Part shown: piece after piece, positions 1-6,984 of the stretch | How the letters are laid out: every line of letters starts with the position of its first letter | Numbering within the stretch: position 1 is the first letter of the stretch | Source: Lactobacillus sp. | GTDB taxonomy: Bacteria > Bacillota > Bacilli > Lactobacillales > Lactobacillaceae | Direction of reading: 5' to 3' | DNA: 6,984 bases | Assembly: GCA_003482405.1 (NCBI GenBank) | Contig: DMZB01000270.1 | Coordinates: forward strand, 1 to 6,984 | Position numbers and translations under genes: made by a program | Notes under the pieces: model-generated | The model's database searches: none | Told to the model about the DNA's origin: nothing | The model's input: only the letters and a program-made list of their open reading frames with translations

Positions 1-2373
1 CACCTGTGTCGGGGTGGCTACCTGACCAGATTTCTGATCATCATCACCAATGGCGGAATCTTCAGTGCTGACGGCATTTTCGTCGTCATGTTTAAAGACT
101 TGTTTCAACCGCTGCTGCAAGGTGGTCTGCCGATTAGCCGATTTATTGGCTGCCGCTTCGGCAAAGGACTGTGCATCCCCAACAAGAATCAGCCACTGTT
201 GCGCACGGGTCACGGCCGTATAAAGTAAATTACGCTGCAACATCCGTCTAAATTGCGGGACCAGCGGTAAAATCACCAGTTTGAACTGGGAGCCCTGTGC
301 TTTATGAATCGAAACACAGTAGGCCAGTGTGATTCGATCAAACTGTGCGCGACCATACGTGACTTCCGTCTGATCAAACGCAATGGTCAGTTTGTCCACC
401 TTATCTTCATTATGTTTATCAGTTGCTAAATCAATACCAACAATTTCGCCCATGTCCCCATTAAAGACGTTGTTTTCGGGGCTGTTGACTAAGTGCAACA
501 CCTTGTCGCCAATCCGAAAATGTTCATTGTGGGCTTCAATTTCCTTGGTCCGCGCACTCGTCTTGGGATTCAACGTGTCTTGCAGCGCACTGTTTAAGGC
601 ATTGATACCAGCCGCACCACGATACATCGGCGCCAAAACCTGAATGTCCGTTTTCGCAAAGCCGCGTGCTTTAGCCCGGGCGACCACCTGATTCACAAGT
701 GGCACCACCTGATAAGGCCGGGCGGCAAAAAAGCTTCGATCCGCCTGATTCACGGTAAAGTCCTGAGGTAACTGCCCCTGTTTAATGGCATGAGCCAGCG
801 GAATAATCGAAGAATCGTCGTCCTGCCGATAAATCGTGGTCAATTCCGTCGACGGCAGACACTTTGACTTGAGCAGGTCGGCAAAAATCTGGCCTGGACC
901 AACAGATGGCAACTGATCCTGATCACCCACCAAAATAACTTGCATGTGGTTAGGTACCGCTTGAATCAGCGTTCGGAATAAGAAAGCATCCACCATCGAC
1001 ATTTCGTCAACGATCAGCAACCCGCCTTCAAGATCTTTATCAGAGGATTGGGTCGCCTCGTCTTCGCGGCCGGTTAATCCCAACAGCCGGTGAATGGTGC
1101 TGGCTGGTAGATCCGTCACTTCACTCATGCGTTTGGCTGCCCGGCCTGTTGGTGCAGCCAGTAAAATGGGAAAAGTCCCTTCTTCGTATTCGTTGATGTC
1201 TAACGACAACTCATGAATGTGTGCAAATAAAGCCACCAGACCGTTGATAATGGTCGTTTTACCGGTTCCTGGACCGCCAGTGAGTAAATACACCGGCGAA
1301 CTAATTGCGGCGGTTAACGCGCTTTTTTGAGCGTCATCGTAAGTAATGCCAAGTTGCTTCTCAACTAGCCGAACCTCGTGTTCGAGATCCACATCATCTG
1401 GCAGTAGACGGTCACGTTGCTGTTCCAGCCGGAGCAAATGCTCAGCACTATCCCATTCGGTGTCATATAAAGACTTCAAATACACTTGTTGCCCGTTACC
1501 CACAATTAATTGATCCTTAGCCATGGCGATCAGCTGATCGGCCAGTGCATCCGGTGTAATTTGAACATTTCGTGCAGACTCCAGTAACGCCGTCGCGTCG
1601 TGAAGTAGCGGTTGTAACTGAGCAAACGTATTCCCCGACGCAAAACAGATGTCACTGATCGTCTCCAACAACGCTGCCCGCAAACGTCCCGGCGCATCTG
1701 CGTCAAACCCCAACTGTTCAGCGATCTGGTCGGCCCGTTTGAAACTCACACCATTGATATCCTCGACTAATTGGTAAGGATTCTCCTGAATGACGTGCAG
1801 CGTGTCCTGCTTGTATTTTTCGTAAATTGTGCTGGCCAATTGACTGCCAAAGCCAAAACCATTGAGACCAATAATAATCTGTTCGGTGCCATGATTTTCC
1901 GTCAGCACCTTGATTAGCTGGTCGGCAACTGACTTTTTTAAGCCGATTGGATTTAAGACATCTGGATTTTTAACCACTTTATCAATGACGCCGGTGCCTA
2001 AAGTTTCAACGATCCGTTCAGCCGTTTTCTTCCCTAGGCCCGGAAATTGATCGCCTGACAAATATTTAACCAGCCCCGTTTTAGACGTAGGCGTTTCGTT
2101 ATCATAATTGCTAGCGTTGAACTGCTTGCCATACTTTGGGTGGTCGATCACCTTGCCAATAAAACGGTACGTGCCCTCTTCAGCCACATCACCAAAGGAA
2201 CCCGTGACCACAATTTCATCCTCGACCCAGTCCAAGTCGGTCTGGTCCACATGAACCAACAAAACTTTGTAAAACGAATCTGAACTGCTAAAAAAAATGG
2301 CGGCGACCTTGCCCACCACGTAATTGGGTTGAAAACTGGTGTTGTCATCAAACAATGACATTGACTCAGCCAT
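1..2373 (-). CDS. recD2: RecD2 (YrrC-type) superfamily 1B DNA helicase, C-terminus cut by window edge
   Basis: ATP-dependent 5'-3' DNA helicase of the RecD2 family, the RecD-like enzyme found in bacteria without depending on RecBC; family members act in DNA repair and replication-fork maintenance. The frame is open for 791 codons from ATG 2373 to the window edge with no stop, so the protein is partial. Visible domains in order: N-terminal OB-like segment (about residues 17-90), helix-hairpin-helix region starting with PGLGKKTAERIV (111-122), Q-motif-like DDAQKSAL (about 347-354), Walker A GGPGTGKTT (366-374, Lys372), Walker B VDEMSM (Asp456, Glu457), motif III VGDQDQLPSVGPG (482-494), motif IV arginine in IYRQ (Arg516), motif V SIHKAQGS (about 688-695) and motif VI VTRA (721-724, Arg723). 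A hydrophilic tail follows motif VI. The start is supported by GGAGG at 2383-2387, 9 bases upstream. It is the third gene of the probable phosphatase-TPR-recD2 unit. RecD2 proteins are typically around 740-860 residues, so little should be missing. Confidence 0.95.
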   Translation of the reverse strand, partial: MAESMSLFDDNTSFQPNYVVGKVAAIFFSSSDSFYKVLLVHVDQTDLDWVEDEIVVTGSFGDVAEEGTYRFIGKVIDHPKYGKQFNASNYDNETPTSKTGLVKYLSGDQFPGLGKKTAERIVETLGTGVIDKVVKNPDVLNPIGLKKSVADQLIKVLTENHGTEQIIIGLNGFGFGSQLASTIYEKYKQDTLHVIQENPYQLVEDINGVSFKRADQIAEQLGFDADAPGRLRAALLETISDICFASGNTFAQLQPLLHDATALLESARNVQITPDALADQLIAMAKDQLIVGNGQQVYLKSLYDTEWDSAEHLLRLEQQRDRLLPDDVDLEHEVRLVEKQLGITYDDAQKSALTAAISSPVYLLTGGPGTGKTTIINGLVALFAHIHELSLDINEYEEGTFPILLAAPTGRAAKRMSEVTDLPASTIHRLLGLTGREDEATQSSDKDLEGGLLIVDEMSMVDAFLFRTLIQAVPNHMQVILVGDQDQLPSVGPGQIFADLLKSKCLPSTELTTIYRQDDDSSIIPLAHAIKQGQLPQDFTVNQADRSFFAARPYQVVPLVNQVVARAKARGFAKTDIQVLAPMYRGAAGINALNSALQDTLNPKTSARTKEIEAHNEHFRIGDKVLHLVNSPENNVFNGDMGEIVGIDLATDKHNEDKVDKLTIAFDQTEVTYGRAQFDRITLAYCVSIHKAQGSQFKLVILPLVPQFRRMLQRNLLYTAVTRAQQWLILVGDAQSFAEAAANKSANRQTTLQQRLKQVFKHDDENAVSTEDSAIGDDDQKSGQVATPTQV

Positions 2374-2382
2374 TTCCGGTTA

Positions 2383-2387
2383 CCTCC
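2383..2387 (-). promoter_or_regulatory. ribosome binding site of recD2
   Basis: GGAGG on the minus strand, 9 bases before ATG 2373. It favours this start over the second in-frame ATG four codons further in (2359-2361). The 45-base gap to the preceding TPR gene shows no terminator hairpin, in keeping with co-transcription. Confidence 0.75.
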
Positions 2388-2418
2388 ACTTCTTAATATT
2401 TATTAACACGAACAAACA

Positions 2419-3117
2419 CTATTTGGCTGACGATCCGCCATCCTGATGGCGTTTGTTGACCAGCGTCGCAATGTCATTAACGCGCTGCTGACTGCGTTTG
2501 ACAAAGTCTGGATCCAGGCGTTTGGCGGCCGTCATAAATGGATTAGCGTCTTCGTCTAAAGCCATGGCCGTCAATCCGCGACTGAAGTTGACTGGTCCGC
2601 TGTTTTTATCTGCCGCCAAAGATTGGTCATAAAAATCAGCAGCCTGCTGAAAATTACCCATAGCCATCAAAATATCGCCCATCAAGGCGTTGATACTAGG
2701 ATCCTTTGGTTTGGCATCGTGAACCGTCAACGCATAAGCAAAAGCGCGCTGATACTCATTTTTTTGCATCGCCGTTTGTGCCATCATCTGGTAGGCCTCT
2801 GACCGTAATGCCTCATCACTGACCCGGCCGAAAGCCTGGGCCGCTTTATCAAACGAAGCCGCCTGATAGTATACGTTACCTAAACCATAGTTAAGTAACG
2901 ACTGTGCCTTCTGATCTTTGGTAAACAACCCTTGCGCCTTCATCAACAATTCTTCAGCCTGCTCATAATCCTGCATTTCAGTCAGCACTGTCGCTAATTG
3001 ATAATAGAGCCGATAGTCGTTTGGGTTCGCATCGATTTGTTTAACCAATCGGCTTACAGCTTGTTTAGCCTTCGCTTGTGCAGCATTTGAACCTTGGTTT
3101 TCTTGTTTATCCTTCAT
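2419..3117 (-). CDS. tetratricopeptide-repeat protein (YrrB-like position)
   Basis: Cytoplasmic repeat protein of 232 residues, presumably a protein-protein interaction scaffold; the partner is unknown. After a charged, Lys/Gln-rich N-terminus (1-28) there are about four degenerate TPR units: roughly 35-68 (YYQLATVLTEMQDYEQAEELL), 73-105, 107-140 and 142-175 (ALMGDILMAMGNFQQAADFY), then a helical C-terminal part. No signal peptide, membrane helix or cysteine is present. Start is ATG 3117. The only good Shine-Dalgarno, AGGAGG at 3132-3137, lies 14 bases upstream, which is long, but no in-frame alternative start lies between them. It sits between a phosphatase gene (58-base gap) and recD2 (45-base gap). 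In Bacillus the TPR protein YrrB also lies between mnmA and recD2, so this is likely its positional counterpart. A direct link to tRNA thiolation or to RecD2 is only suggested by that conserved order. Confidence 0.88.
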   Translation of the reverse strand: MKDKQENQGSNAAQAKAKQAVSRLVKQIDANPNDYRLYYQLATVLTEMQDYEQAEELLMKAQGLFTKDQKAQSLLNYGLGNVYYQAASFDKAAQAFGRVSDEALRSEAYQMMAQTAMQKNEYQRAFAYALTVHDAKPKDPSINALMGDILMAMGNFQQAADFYDQSLAADKNSGPVNFSRGLTAMALDEDANPFMTAAKRLDPDFVKRSQQRVNDIATLVNKRHQDGGSSAK

Positions 3118-3131
3118 GCGTTGACACGACG

Positions 3132-3137
3132 CCTCCT
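3132..3137 (-). promoter_or_regulatory. ribosome binding site of the TPR gene, unusually distant
   Basis: AGGAGG on the minus strand with a 14-base gap to ATG 3117; the usual gap is about 5-10. In the frame of the gene the codons between are Ala-Ser-Cys-Gln-Arg, with no ATG, GTG or TTG that could serve as a closer start. A GTG at 3125-3127 is out of frame. The motif itself is perfect, so translation is probably still driven from here, perhaps at lower efficiency. Confidence 0.55.
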
Positions 3138-3144
3138 GACTGTC

Positions 3145-3180
3145 TTTAAAAGTGATTCACACGGGATTTTTAACTTTAAA
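3145..3180 (-). other. weak A/T-rich inverted repeat between phosphatase and TPR genes
   Basis: TTTAAA then A then GT (3145-3153) can pair with ACTTTAAA (3173-3180), giving an 8-bp stem with one bulged base and a 19-base loop. It overlaps the phosphatase stop codon. It has no T-run of terminator type on the minus strand beyond the stem and is A/T-rich, so it is at most a processing or weak pausing site; it could be chance. Confidence 0.25.
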
Positions 3181-3838
3181 TGGTGTTGGTGGCGTCAGGC
3201 GCTTCCGCTAAATACGCCGTTAAATTACGGACCAGCAATTTAAAATGGGCACCGCCATCCGTGGTTTCCAGAATCGTTGTACTGGTATTTGACAAACCAC
3301 CCTTGGCCCGCATTTGGTCCAACGGAATATTCAAAAGCCCATTGATCCCAGCATTTAATGCTGCACCGTGGGACACAAATAGTAAGTTATCATCGTCATC
3401 ATTGTAGTAGGCCGCAGCCCGCCGAATCACTGGGTCCATCCGCTTGATCACATCTTCAAATGTTTCGCCATCGATTGCGGAAGGATCGTAATTTTCTGCA
3501 TGAAACCGAAAACCATCGTACTCCTTGGGAAACTGCCGTTTGACATCCTCAAAGTACATGCCTTCCATCTTACCTAGCTCAAACTCACGCAGGCCAGAAT
3601 CCAGGGTTAAACGCACACCCTGGTGCAGGTCGGCAATCAGATGAGTGGCCGTCATGCGCGCTCTTTTGATTGGACTAGCGTAAACATGTCTAAAGGCTAT
3701 GTCATGCAAGTAGTCTGCCAGTTGATCGATCTCATCGTAACTGCTGCGCAATAGCGGTGAGTCTCCGTTAGCACCCTGATAACGGCCCTCTAAATTCCAT
3801 TGTGTTTTACCATGTCGAATAAAGTACAGTTTAGTCAC
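3176..3838 (-). CDS. histidine phosphatase family protein (phosphoglycerate mutase-like)
   Basis: Phosphatase of the branch-1 histidine phosphatase superfamily, 220 residues, cytoplasmic. These enzymes form a phosphohistidine intermediate; many annotated as phosphoglycerate mutases are broad phosphatases acting on sugar phosphates or nucleotides. The signature LYFIRHGKT opens the protein with catalytic Arg8 and His9. YASPIKRAR (53-61) supplies the second arginine (Arg59), LREFELGKMEG (83-93) the acid region (Glu85), and FVSHGAAL (154-161) the second catalytic histidine (His157). The short length and lack of the mutase insertion point to a phosphatase (GpmB/PhoE-like) rather than the main glycolytic mutase; the substrate cannot be read from the sequence. 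The start is GTG 3838, the only possibility because an in-frame TAG lies at 3851-3853. Only a weak GGGG-type ribosome binding site precedes it. It is the first gene of the probable unit with the TPR gene and recD2. Confidence 0.9.
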   Translation of the reverse strand: MTKLYFIRHGKTQWNLEGRYQGANGDSPLLRSSYDEIDQLADYLHDIAFRHVYASPIKRARMTATHLIADLHQGVRLTLDSGLREFELGKMEGMYFEDVKRQFPKEYDGFRFHAENYDPSAIDGETFEDVIKRMDPVIRRAAAYYNDDDDNLLFVSHGAALNAGINGLLNIPLDQMRAKGGLSNTSTTILETTDGGAHFKLLVRNLTAYLAEAPDATNTI

Positions 3839-3872
3839 AGTAACCCCGCCCTAAGAAAAATAATGTGCCTTC

Positions 3873-3881
3873 ATTATGTCA
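3873..3881 (-). promoter_or_regulatory. candidate extended -10 promoter for the phosphatase-TPR-recD2 unit
   Basis: On the minus strand TGACATAAT gives an extended -10 (TG, one base, CATAAT at 3878-3873), about 35 bases before the GTG start. The nearest -35-like TTGACG (3897-3892) is 13 bases away, too close for a normal pair, so any promoter here would rely on the extended -10. The position directly after the mnmA terminator is where a new unit would have to begin. Confidence 0.4.
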
Positions 3882-3882
3882 C

Positions 3883-3918
3883 AAAAAAAGCCGTCAAACC
3901 AGCTCAACTGGCTTGACG
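3883..3918 (-). terminator. rho-independent terminator after mnmA
   Basis: On the minus strand CGTCAA-G-CCAG, loop TTGAG, CTGG-T-TTGACG form an 11-bp stem (one G-U pair) at 3918-3892, followed by GC and seven Ts (3889-3883). It lies 53 bases past the mnmA stop codon and before the phosphatase gene. The A-C mismatch seen on the plus strand becomes a G-U pair only on the minus strand, which agrees with the orientation. Confidence 0.9.
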
Positions 3919-3946
3919 ACCGATAATTTGAAAAATCTCATTTAGC

Positions 3947-3958
3947 GTCATTAATGAC
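3947..3958. repeat. 12-bp perfect palindrome just after the mnmA stop
   Basis: GTCATTAATGAC is its own reverse complement. It lies 13 bases past the mnmA stop codon and upstream of the terminator stem. As RNA it could form only a 4-bp stem with a 4-base loop; as DNA it could be a dimeric protein site or chance. No second copy was noticed in the window. Confidence 0.35.
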
Positions 3959-3971
3959 CCATAAACGCGGT

Positions 3972-5168
<1,197 letters not shown>

Positions 5169-5174
5169 CTTAAC

Positions 5175-5204
5175 AGTATAACAGGAGCTACTTACAAAAT
5201 TCAA
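5175..5204 (-). promoter_or_regulatory. mnmA promoter, sigma-A type with extended -10
   Basis: On the minus strand -35 TTGAAT (5204-5199), an 18-base spacer and -10 TATACT (5180-5175). TG one base before the -10 (5183-5182) makes an extended -10. Transcription would start near 5168, about 62 bases ahead of the mnmA ATG. It lies downstream of the DUF1831 terminator, so mnmA has its own transcript start. Confidence 0.75.
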
Positions 5205-5238
5205 GTGACGATCATTGAATGCTGGCAAGACTATAAGA

Positions 5239-5317
5239 CGCACGGCTGTTTCAAAAGAAATTGCCCAGTCAGTCGCACAAATATCGTTTTTGGTTGTCAG
5301 CCTTGAAACGCCGTCCG
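5239..5317 (-). other. long imperfect stem-loop of unknown role in the mnmA upstream gap
   Basis: The arms 5239-5254 and 5303-5317 pair as CG, one mismatch, ACGGC, a one-base bulge (T5247) and GTTTCAA/TTGAAAC, about 14 paired positions around a 48-base interior. The interior holds a further possible CAAA/TTTG hairpin. There is no T-run next to the stem on the minus strand, and it lies between the DUF1831 terminator and the mnmA promoter, so it is neither a standard terminator nor part of the predicted mnmA leader. It could be a small structured RNA, a short inverted-repeat element of MITE type, or a relic. No coding potential of note was seen in it. The pairing is visible; the role is unknown. 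Confidence 0.4.
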
Positions 5318-5352
5318 GCTAACCATGATATTTTCAGGCATCTACCCGGTTT

Positions 5353-5395
5353 AAAAACCACCACAGTAACTGATCATGTCGTTACTATGGTGGTT
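5353..5395 (-). terminator. rho-independent terminator after DUF1831
   Basis: On the minus strand AACCACCA-T-AGTAAC pairs with GTTACT-G-TGGTGGTT across a 10-base loop (5371-5380), a 15-bp stem with one G-U pair (5395-5356). The T-stretch runs TTTTT through the end of the stem and 5353. It begins only 11 bases beyond the DUF1831 stop. The plus-strand side has no clean T-run, so it acts mainly for the desulfurase-DUF1831 transcript. Confidence 0.85.
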
Positions 5396-5406
5396 CTTAT
5401 AAAAAC

Positions 5407-5754
5407 TTACTTTGTTTGGACAGCGATAACCTGACGTTCGATTAAATTATCAATTTGATAACCATACTGCTCAACCAATACTTCATGATTACCGTTGGTA
5501 AAAATATTAACGTTGCCAGTCCCACTAGGATTGACAGTGCTCATTTTGAACCCGTCTAAGTTCTTGTTGACTTGAACCCGCAGTTTGATCGACCCTGCCA
5601 ATCCAGCTGCTGGATCCAATGGCCGTTCCAGACTGAATCCGCCGGCATTGGTCTCCTTAAAACCGAGGTCACGTAAAGTATACTTTTTCAGTTGTTGGCT
5701 GAGGGTAAAAACACGGTCATCCCCCGGTACCTGAACCGTTTGCTCAAATGCCAT
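5407..5754 (-). CDS. DUF1831 family protein next to cysteine desulfurase
   Basis: Small protein of 115 residues recognisable as the DUF1831 family of lactobacilli and relatives; its function is not established. It looks soluble and of mixed alpha/beta type: MAFEQTVQVPGDDRVFTLS, a short helix (SQQLKKYTLRDLGF, 19-32), then strand-rich segments (SIKLRVQVNK, 55-64, and VNIFTNGNHEVLVEQYGYQ) and a C-terminal helix/strand LIERQVIAVQ. There is no signal peptide, membrane helix, metal-binding motif or cysteine. Lacking cysteine, it cannot carry sulfur as a persulfide. Its ATG shares one base with the desulfurase stop (TAATG at 5756-5752), and AAGGGG at 5760-5765, 5 bases upstream, lies inside the desulfurase gene, so translation is probably coupled. 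A terminator follows directly. A role as adaptor or modulator of the desulfurase is an inference from this linkage. Confidence 0.9.
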   Translation of the reverse strand: MAFEQTVQVPGDDRVFTLSQQLKKYTLRDLGFKETNAGGFSLERPLDPAAGLAGSIKLRVQVNKNLDGFKMSTVNPSGTGNVNIFTNGNHEVLVEQYGYQIDNLIERQVIAVQTK

Positions 5755-6926
5755 TATCGCCCCTTCTTTCCCGCTAGTTGTGGCTGTAAACGTGCAGTCA
5801 TTGCTGCCAATGCTTGAATAAACGCATCTAGATCGGCCGTTGTTGTGTAACGGCCAAAGCTCAATCGAATCGACTGCATCACACGCGGGTTCTCTTTACC
5901 ATACATGGCGACTAAAACGTGGCTCGGATCCAAAGAACCCGCCGTACAAGCAGAACCAGCAGAAACCGCGACACCGGCCAAGTCAAGGTTAGTCAGTGTA
6001 ACATCGTTGGGGATTCCCTTGATCCAAAGATTGATCACGTGCTGCAGGTTGTCTGGTTTCAACGATCCATTTACCTCAAAATCCACTTGGGCAGCTGTTA
6101 AACCATCGACAACGTGCTGCTTGAAGCCCGCGTATTTTTCTTGTCGATGAGCCTTCTCAGCAGGTGTTAAAGCTTTGACAGCTGTGGCAAACCCCGCAAT
6201 GGCCGGAATGTTTTCCGTACCGGCGCGGCGTTTGTCCTCCTGGTCACCACCCTTGATAAAACTTGGGAATGACACCCCTTCACGCCGATATAAAAAGCCC
6301 ATCTGCTTAGGCCCATTAATCTTGTGCGCGGACGTCGACAGCATATCAATATGATCACGTTCAACATCAATATCCAACAACCCGTACGCCTGCACTGCAT
6401 CCGTATGGAACCACGCTTGATGATCTTTCAACAGCTCACCAATTTCGTGGATGGGCATTGTTGAACCCACTTCGTTATTTCCTGTCATGATTGACACCAG
6501 AATCGTGTCATCTGTCAAAGCGGCCTTTAAATCGTCAAGATTGATTTCACCCTGTTCGTTAACTGGCAAATAAACGATGTCGTACCCATTTTTGCCAAGC
6601 CACGCCGCTGTTTTAATAATTGATTCATGCTCAATGGCCGTCGTTATAATGCGCCGGCCTTCATTCTTACGTGCGATCGCCGTTTGCATCCAGGCAGTGT
6701 TGTTACTTTCCGTACCACCAGCGGTAAAGACGATTTCATCATCATGCGCATTGATACTCTGTGCAATGACATGGCGCGCGTCGTCTAACACGGCGCGTGC
6801 TTTACGGCCAAACGCATGAACGGAACTGGCATTGCCAAAGTCATTTTTCATCTGGTCCATCATCGTTGCGACCACCTCGTCACTCATTGGCGTGGTGGCA
6901 GCGTTGTCTAAATAAATCTGCTTCAC
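5754..6926 (-). CDS. yrvO: cysteine desulfurase, IscS/NifS type, YrvO-like
   Basis: PLP-dependent enzyme (EC 2.8.1.7) that takes sulfur from L-cysteine, leaving alanine and an enzyme persulfide; in this setting it likely feeds MnmA for tRNA 2-thiolation. The 390-residue length is normal. Visible are IYLDNAATTP (4-13), TAGGTESNN (68-76), the PLP-stacking His100 in IEHESI, GNNEVG (149-154), HTDAVQ (174-179, Asp176 and Gln179), the Schiff-base Lys202 in SAHKINGPK, RRAGTEN (233-239), the catalytic Cys327 in SAGSACTAGSLDPSHVL and substrate-carboxylate Arg354 in SIRLSFG. The longer loop after the cysteine is the IscS/NifS type, not SufS. The start is GTG 6926, with AGGAGG 6 bases upstream, directly giving MKQIYLDNAATT. 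It overlaps DUF1831 by one base. I assign the YrvO role from the conserved yrvO-mnmA order in Firmicutes; a house-keeping IscS role in Fe-S assembly cannot be excluded. Confidence 0.94.
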   Translation of the reverse strand: MKQIYLDNAATTPMSDEVVATMMDQMKNDFGNASSVHAFGRKARAVLDDARHVIAQSINAHDDEIVFTAGGTESNNTAWMQTAIARKNEGRRIITTAIEHESIIKTAAWLGKNGYDIVYLPVNEQGEINLDDLKAALTDDTILVSIMTGNNEVGSTMPIHEIGELLKDHQAWFHTDAVQAYGLLDIDVERDHIDMLSTSAHKINGPKQMGFLYRREGVSFPSFIKGGDQEDKRRAGTENIPAIAGFATAVKALTPAEKAHRQEKYAGFKQHVVDGLTAAQVDFEVNGSLKPDNLQHVINLWIKGIPNDVTLTNLDLAGVAVSAGSACTAGSLDPSHVLVAMYGKENPRVMQSIRLSFGRYTTTADLDAFIQALAAMTARLQPQLAGKKGR

Positions 6927-6932
6927 AATCTG

Positions 6933-6938
6933 CCTCCT
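6933..6938 (-). promoter_or_regulatory. ribosome binding site of the cysteine desulfurase
   Basis: AGGAGG on the minus strand, 6 bases before GTG 6926. It decides the GTG start: this codon leads straight into the conserved IYLDNAATT beginning of the family. Confidence 0.8.
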
Positions 6939-6984
6939 GATTTTTCGTTATTGCTCGACTTCTACCGGGCTTCGGCATCACTCT
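6939..6984 (-). other. upstream flank, possibly the end of a preceding minus-strand gene
   Basis: No promoter is recognisable in these bases. One minus-strand frame reads Ser-Asp-Ala-Glu-Ala-Arg and then a TAG at 6964-6962, which could be the tail of a preceding co-transcribed gene ending 35 bases before the desulfurase start. Six codons are too few to identify it, and other frames are equally uninformative. Confidence 0.25.

Noticed and set aside
383..643. Open plus-strand frame of 86 codons
   Set aside because: It is antisense to the conserved C-terminal helicase domain of recD2, and the protein resembles no family I know; a shadow frame.
3152..3160. Short palindrome GTGATTCAC between the phosphatase and TPR genes
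   Set aside because: Nine bases with no extension of the symmetry on either side and no second copy noticed; too short to support an operator call.
5215..5237. Plus-strand TTGAAT and TATAAG resembling -35 and -10 boxes
   Set aside because: The spacer is only 11 bases, and no plus-strand gene follows.
5905..6819. Several open frames on both strands inside the cysteine desulfurase
   Set aside because: They are shadows of the desulfurase, which keeps every catalytic residue in its own frame.

Overview
The window is an ordinary-looking chromosomal segment of a low-to-mid G+C Firmicute, most likely a member of the Lactobacillaceae. This rests on the close resemblance of the MnmA protein to lactobacillar MnmA, on a DUF1831 gene next to a cysteine desulfurase, and on strong AGGAGG-type ribosome binding sites. 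Every gene I can support lies on the minus strand, so the biological order runs from high coordinates to low.

Right part (6984 down to 5340): about 58 bases of upstream flank with a strong ribosome binding site, then a GTG-started IscS/NifS-type cysteine desulfurase (YrvO-like). Its stop codon overlaps the start of a small DUF1831 gene by one base. A strong hairpin plus T-run terminator ends this pair at about 5353-5395.

Middle part (5340 down to 3881): a roughly 235-base gap holds a long bulged stem-loop (5239-5317) of unknown role and a good extended -10 promoter (5175-5204). A leader of about 60 bases with two small inverted repeats leads into mnmA, the tRNA 2-thiouridylase. mnmA ends at its own rho-independent terminator (3883-3918).

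Left part (3880 down to 1): a GTG-started histidine phosphatase, a tetratricopeptide-repeat protein and the RecD2 helicase follow with gaps of 58 and 45 bases and no terminator between them. They probably form one transcription unit that starts just after the mnmA terminator. recD2 runs off the left edge after 791 codons, so its C-terminus is missing.

How the genes work together: the cysteine desulfurase and MnmA form the bacillar/lactobacillar sulfur relay that makes the 2-thio group at wobble uridine 34 of Lys, Glu and Gln tRNAs. DUF1831 is tied to the desulfurase by translational overlap, but its function is unknown. The order desulfurase, mnmA, TPR protein, recD2 matches the conserved Bacillus order yrvO-mnmA-yrrB-yrrC, here with DUF1831 and a histidine phosphatase added. 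I found no mobile element, CRISPR array, tRNA, rRNA or defence system. The least explained items are the intergenic stem-loop and the cysteine-free DUF1831 protein.
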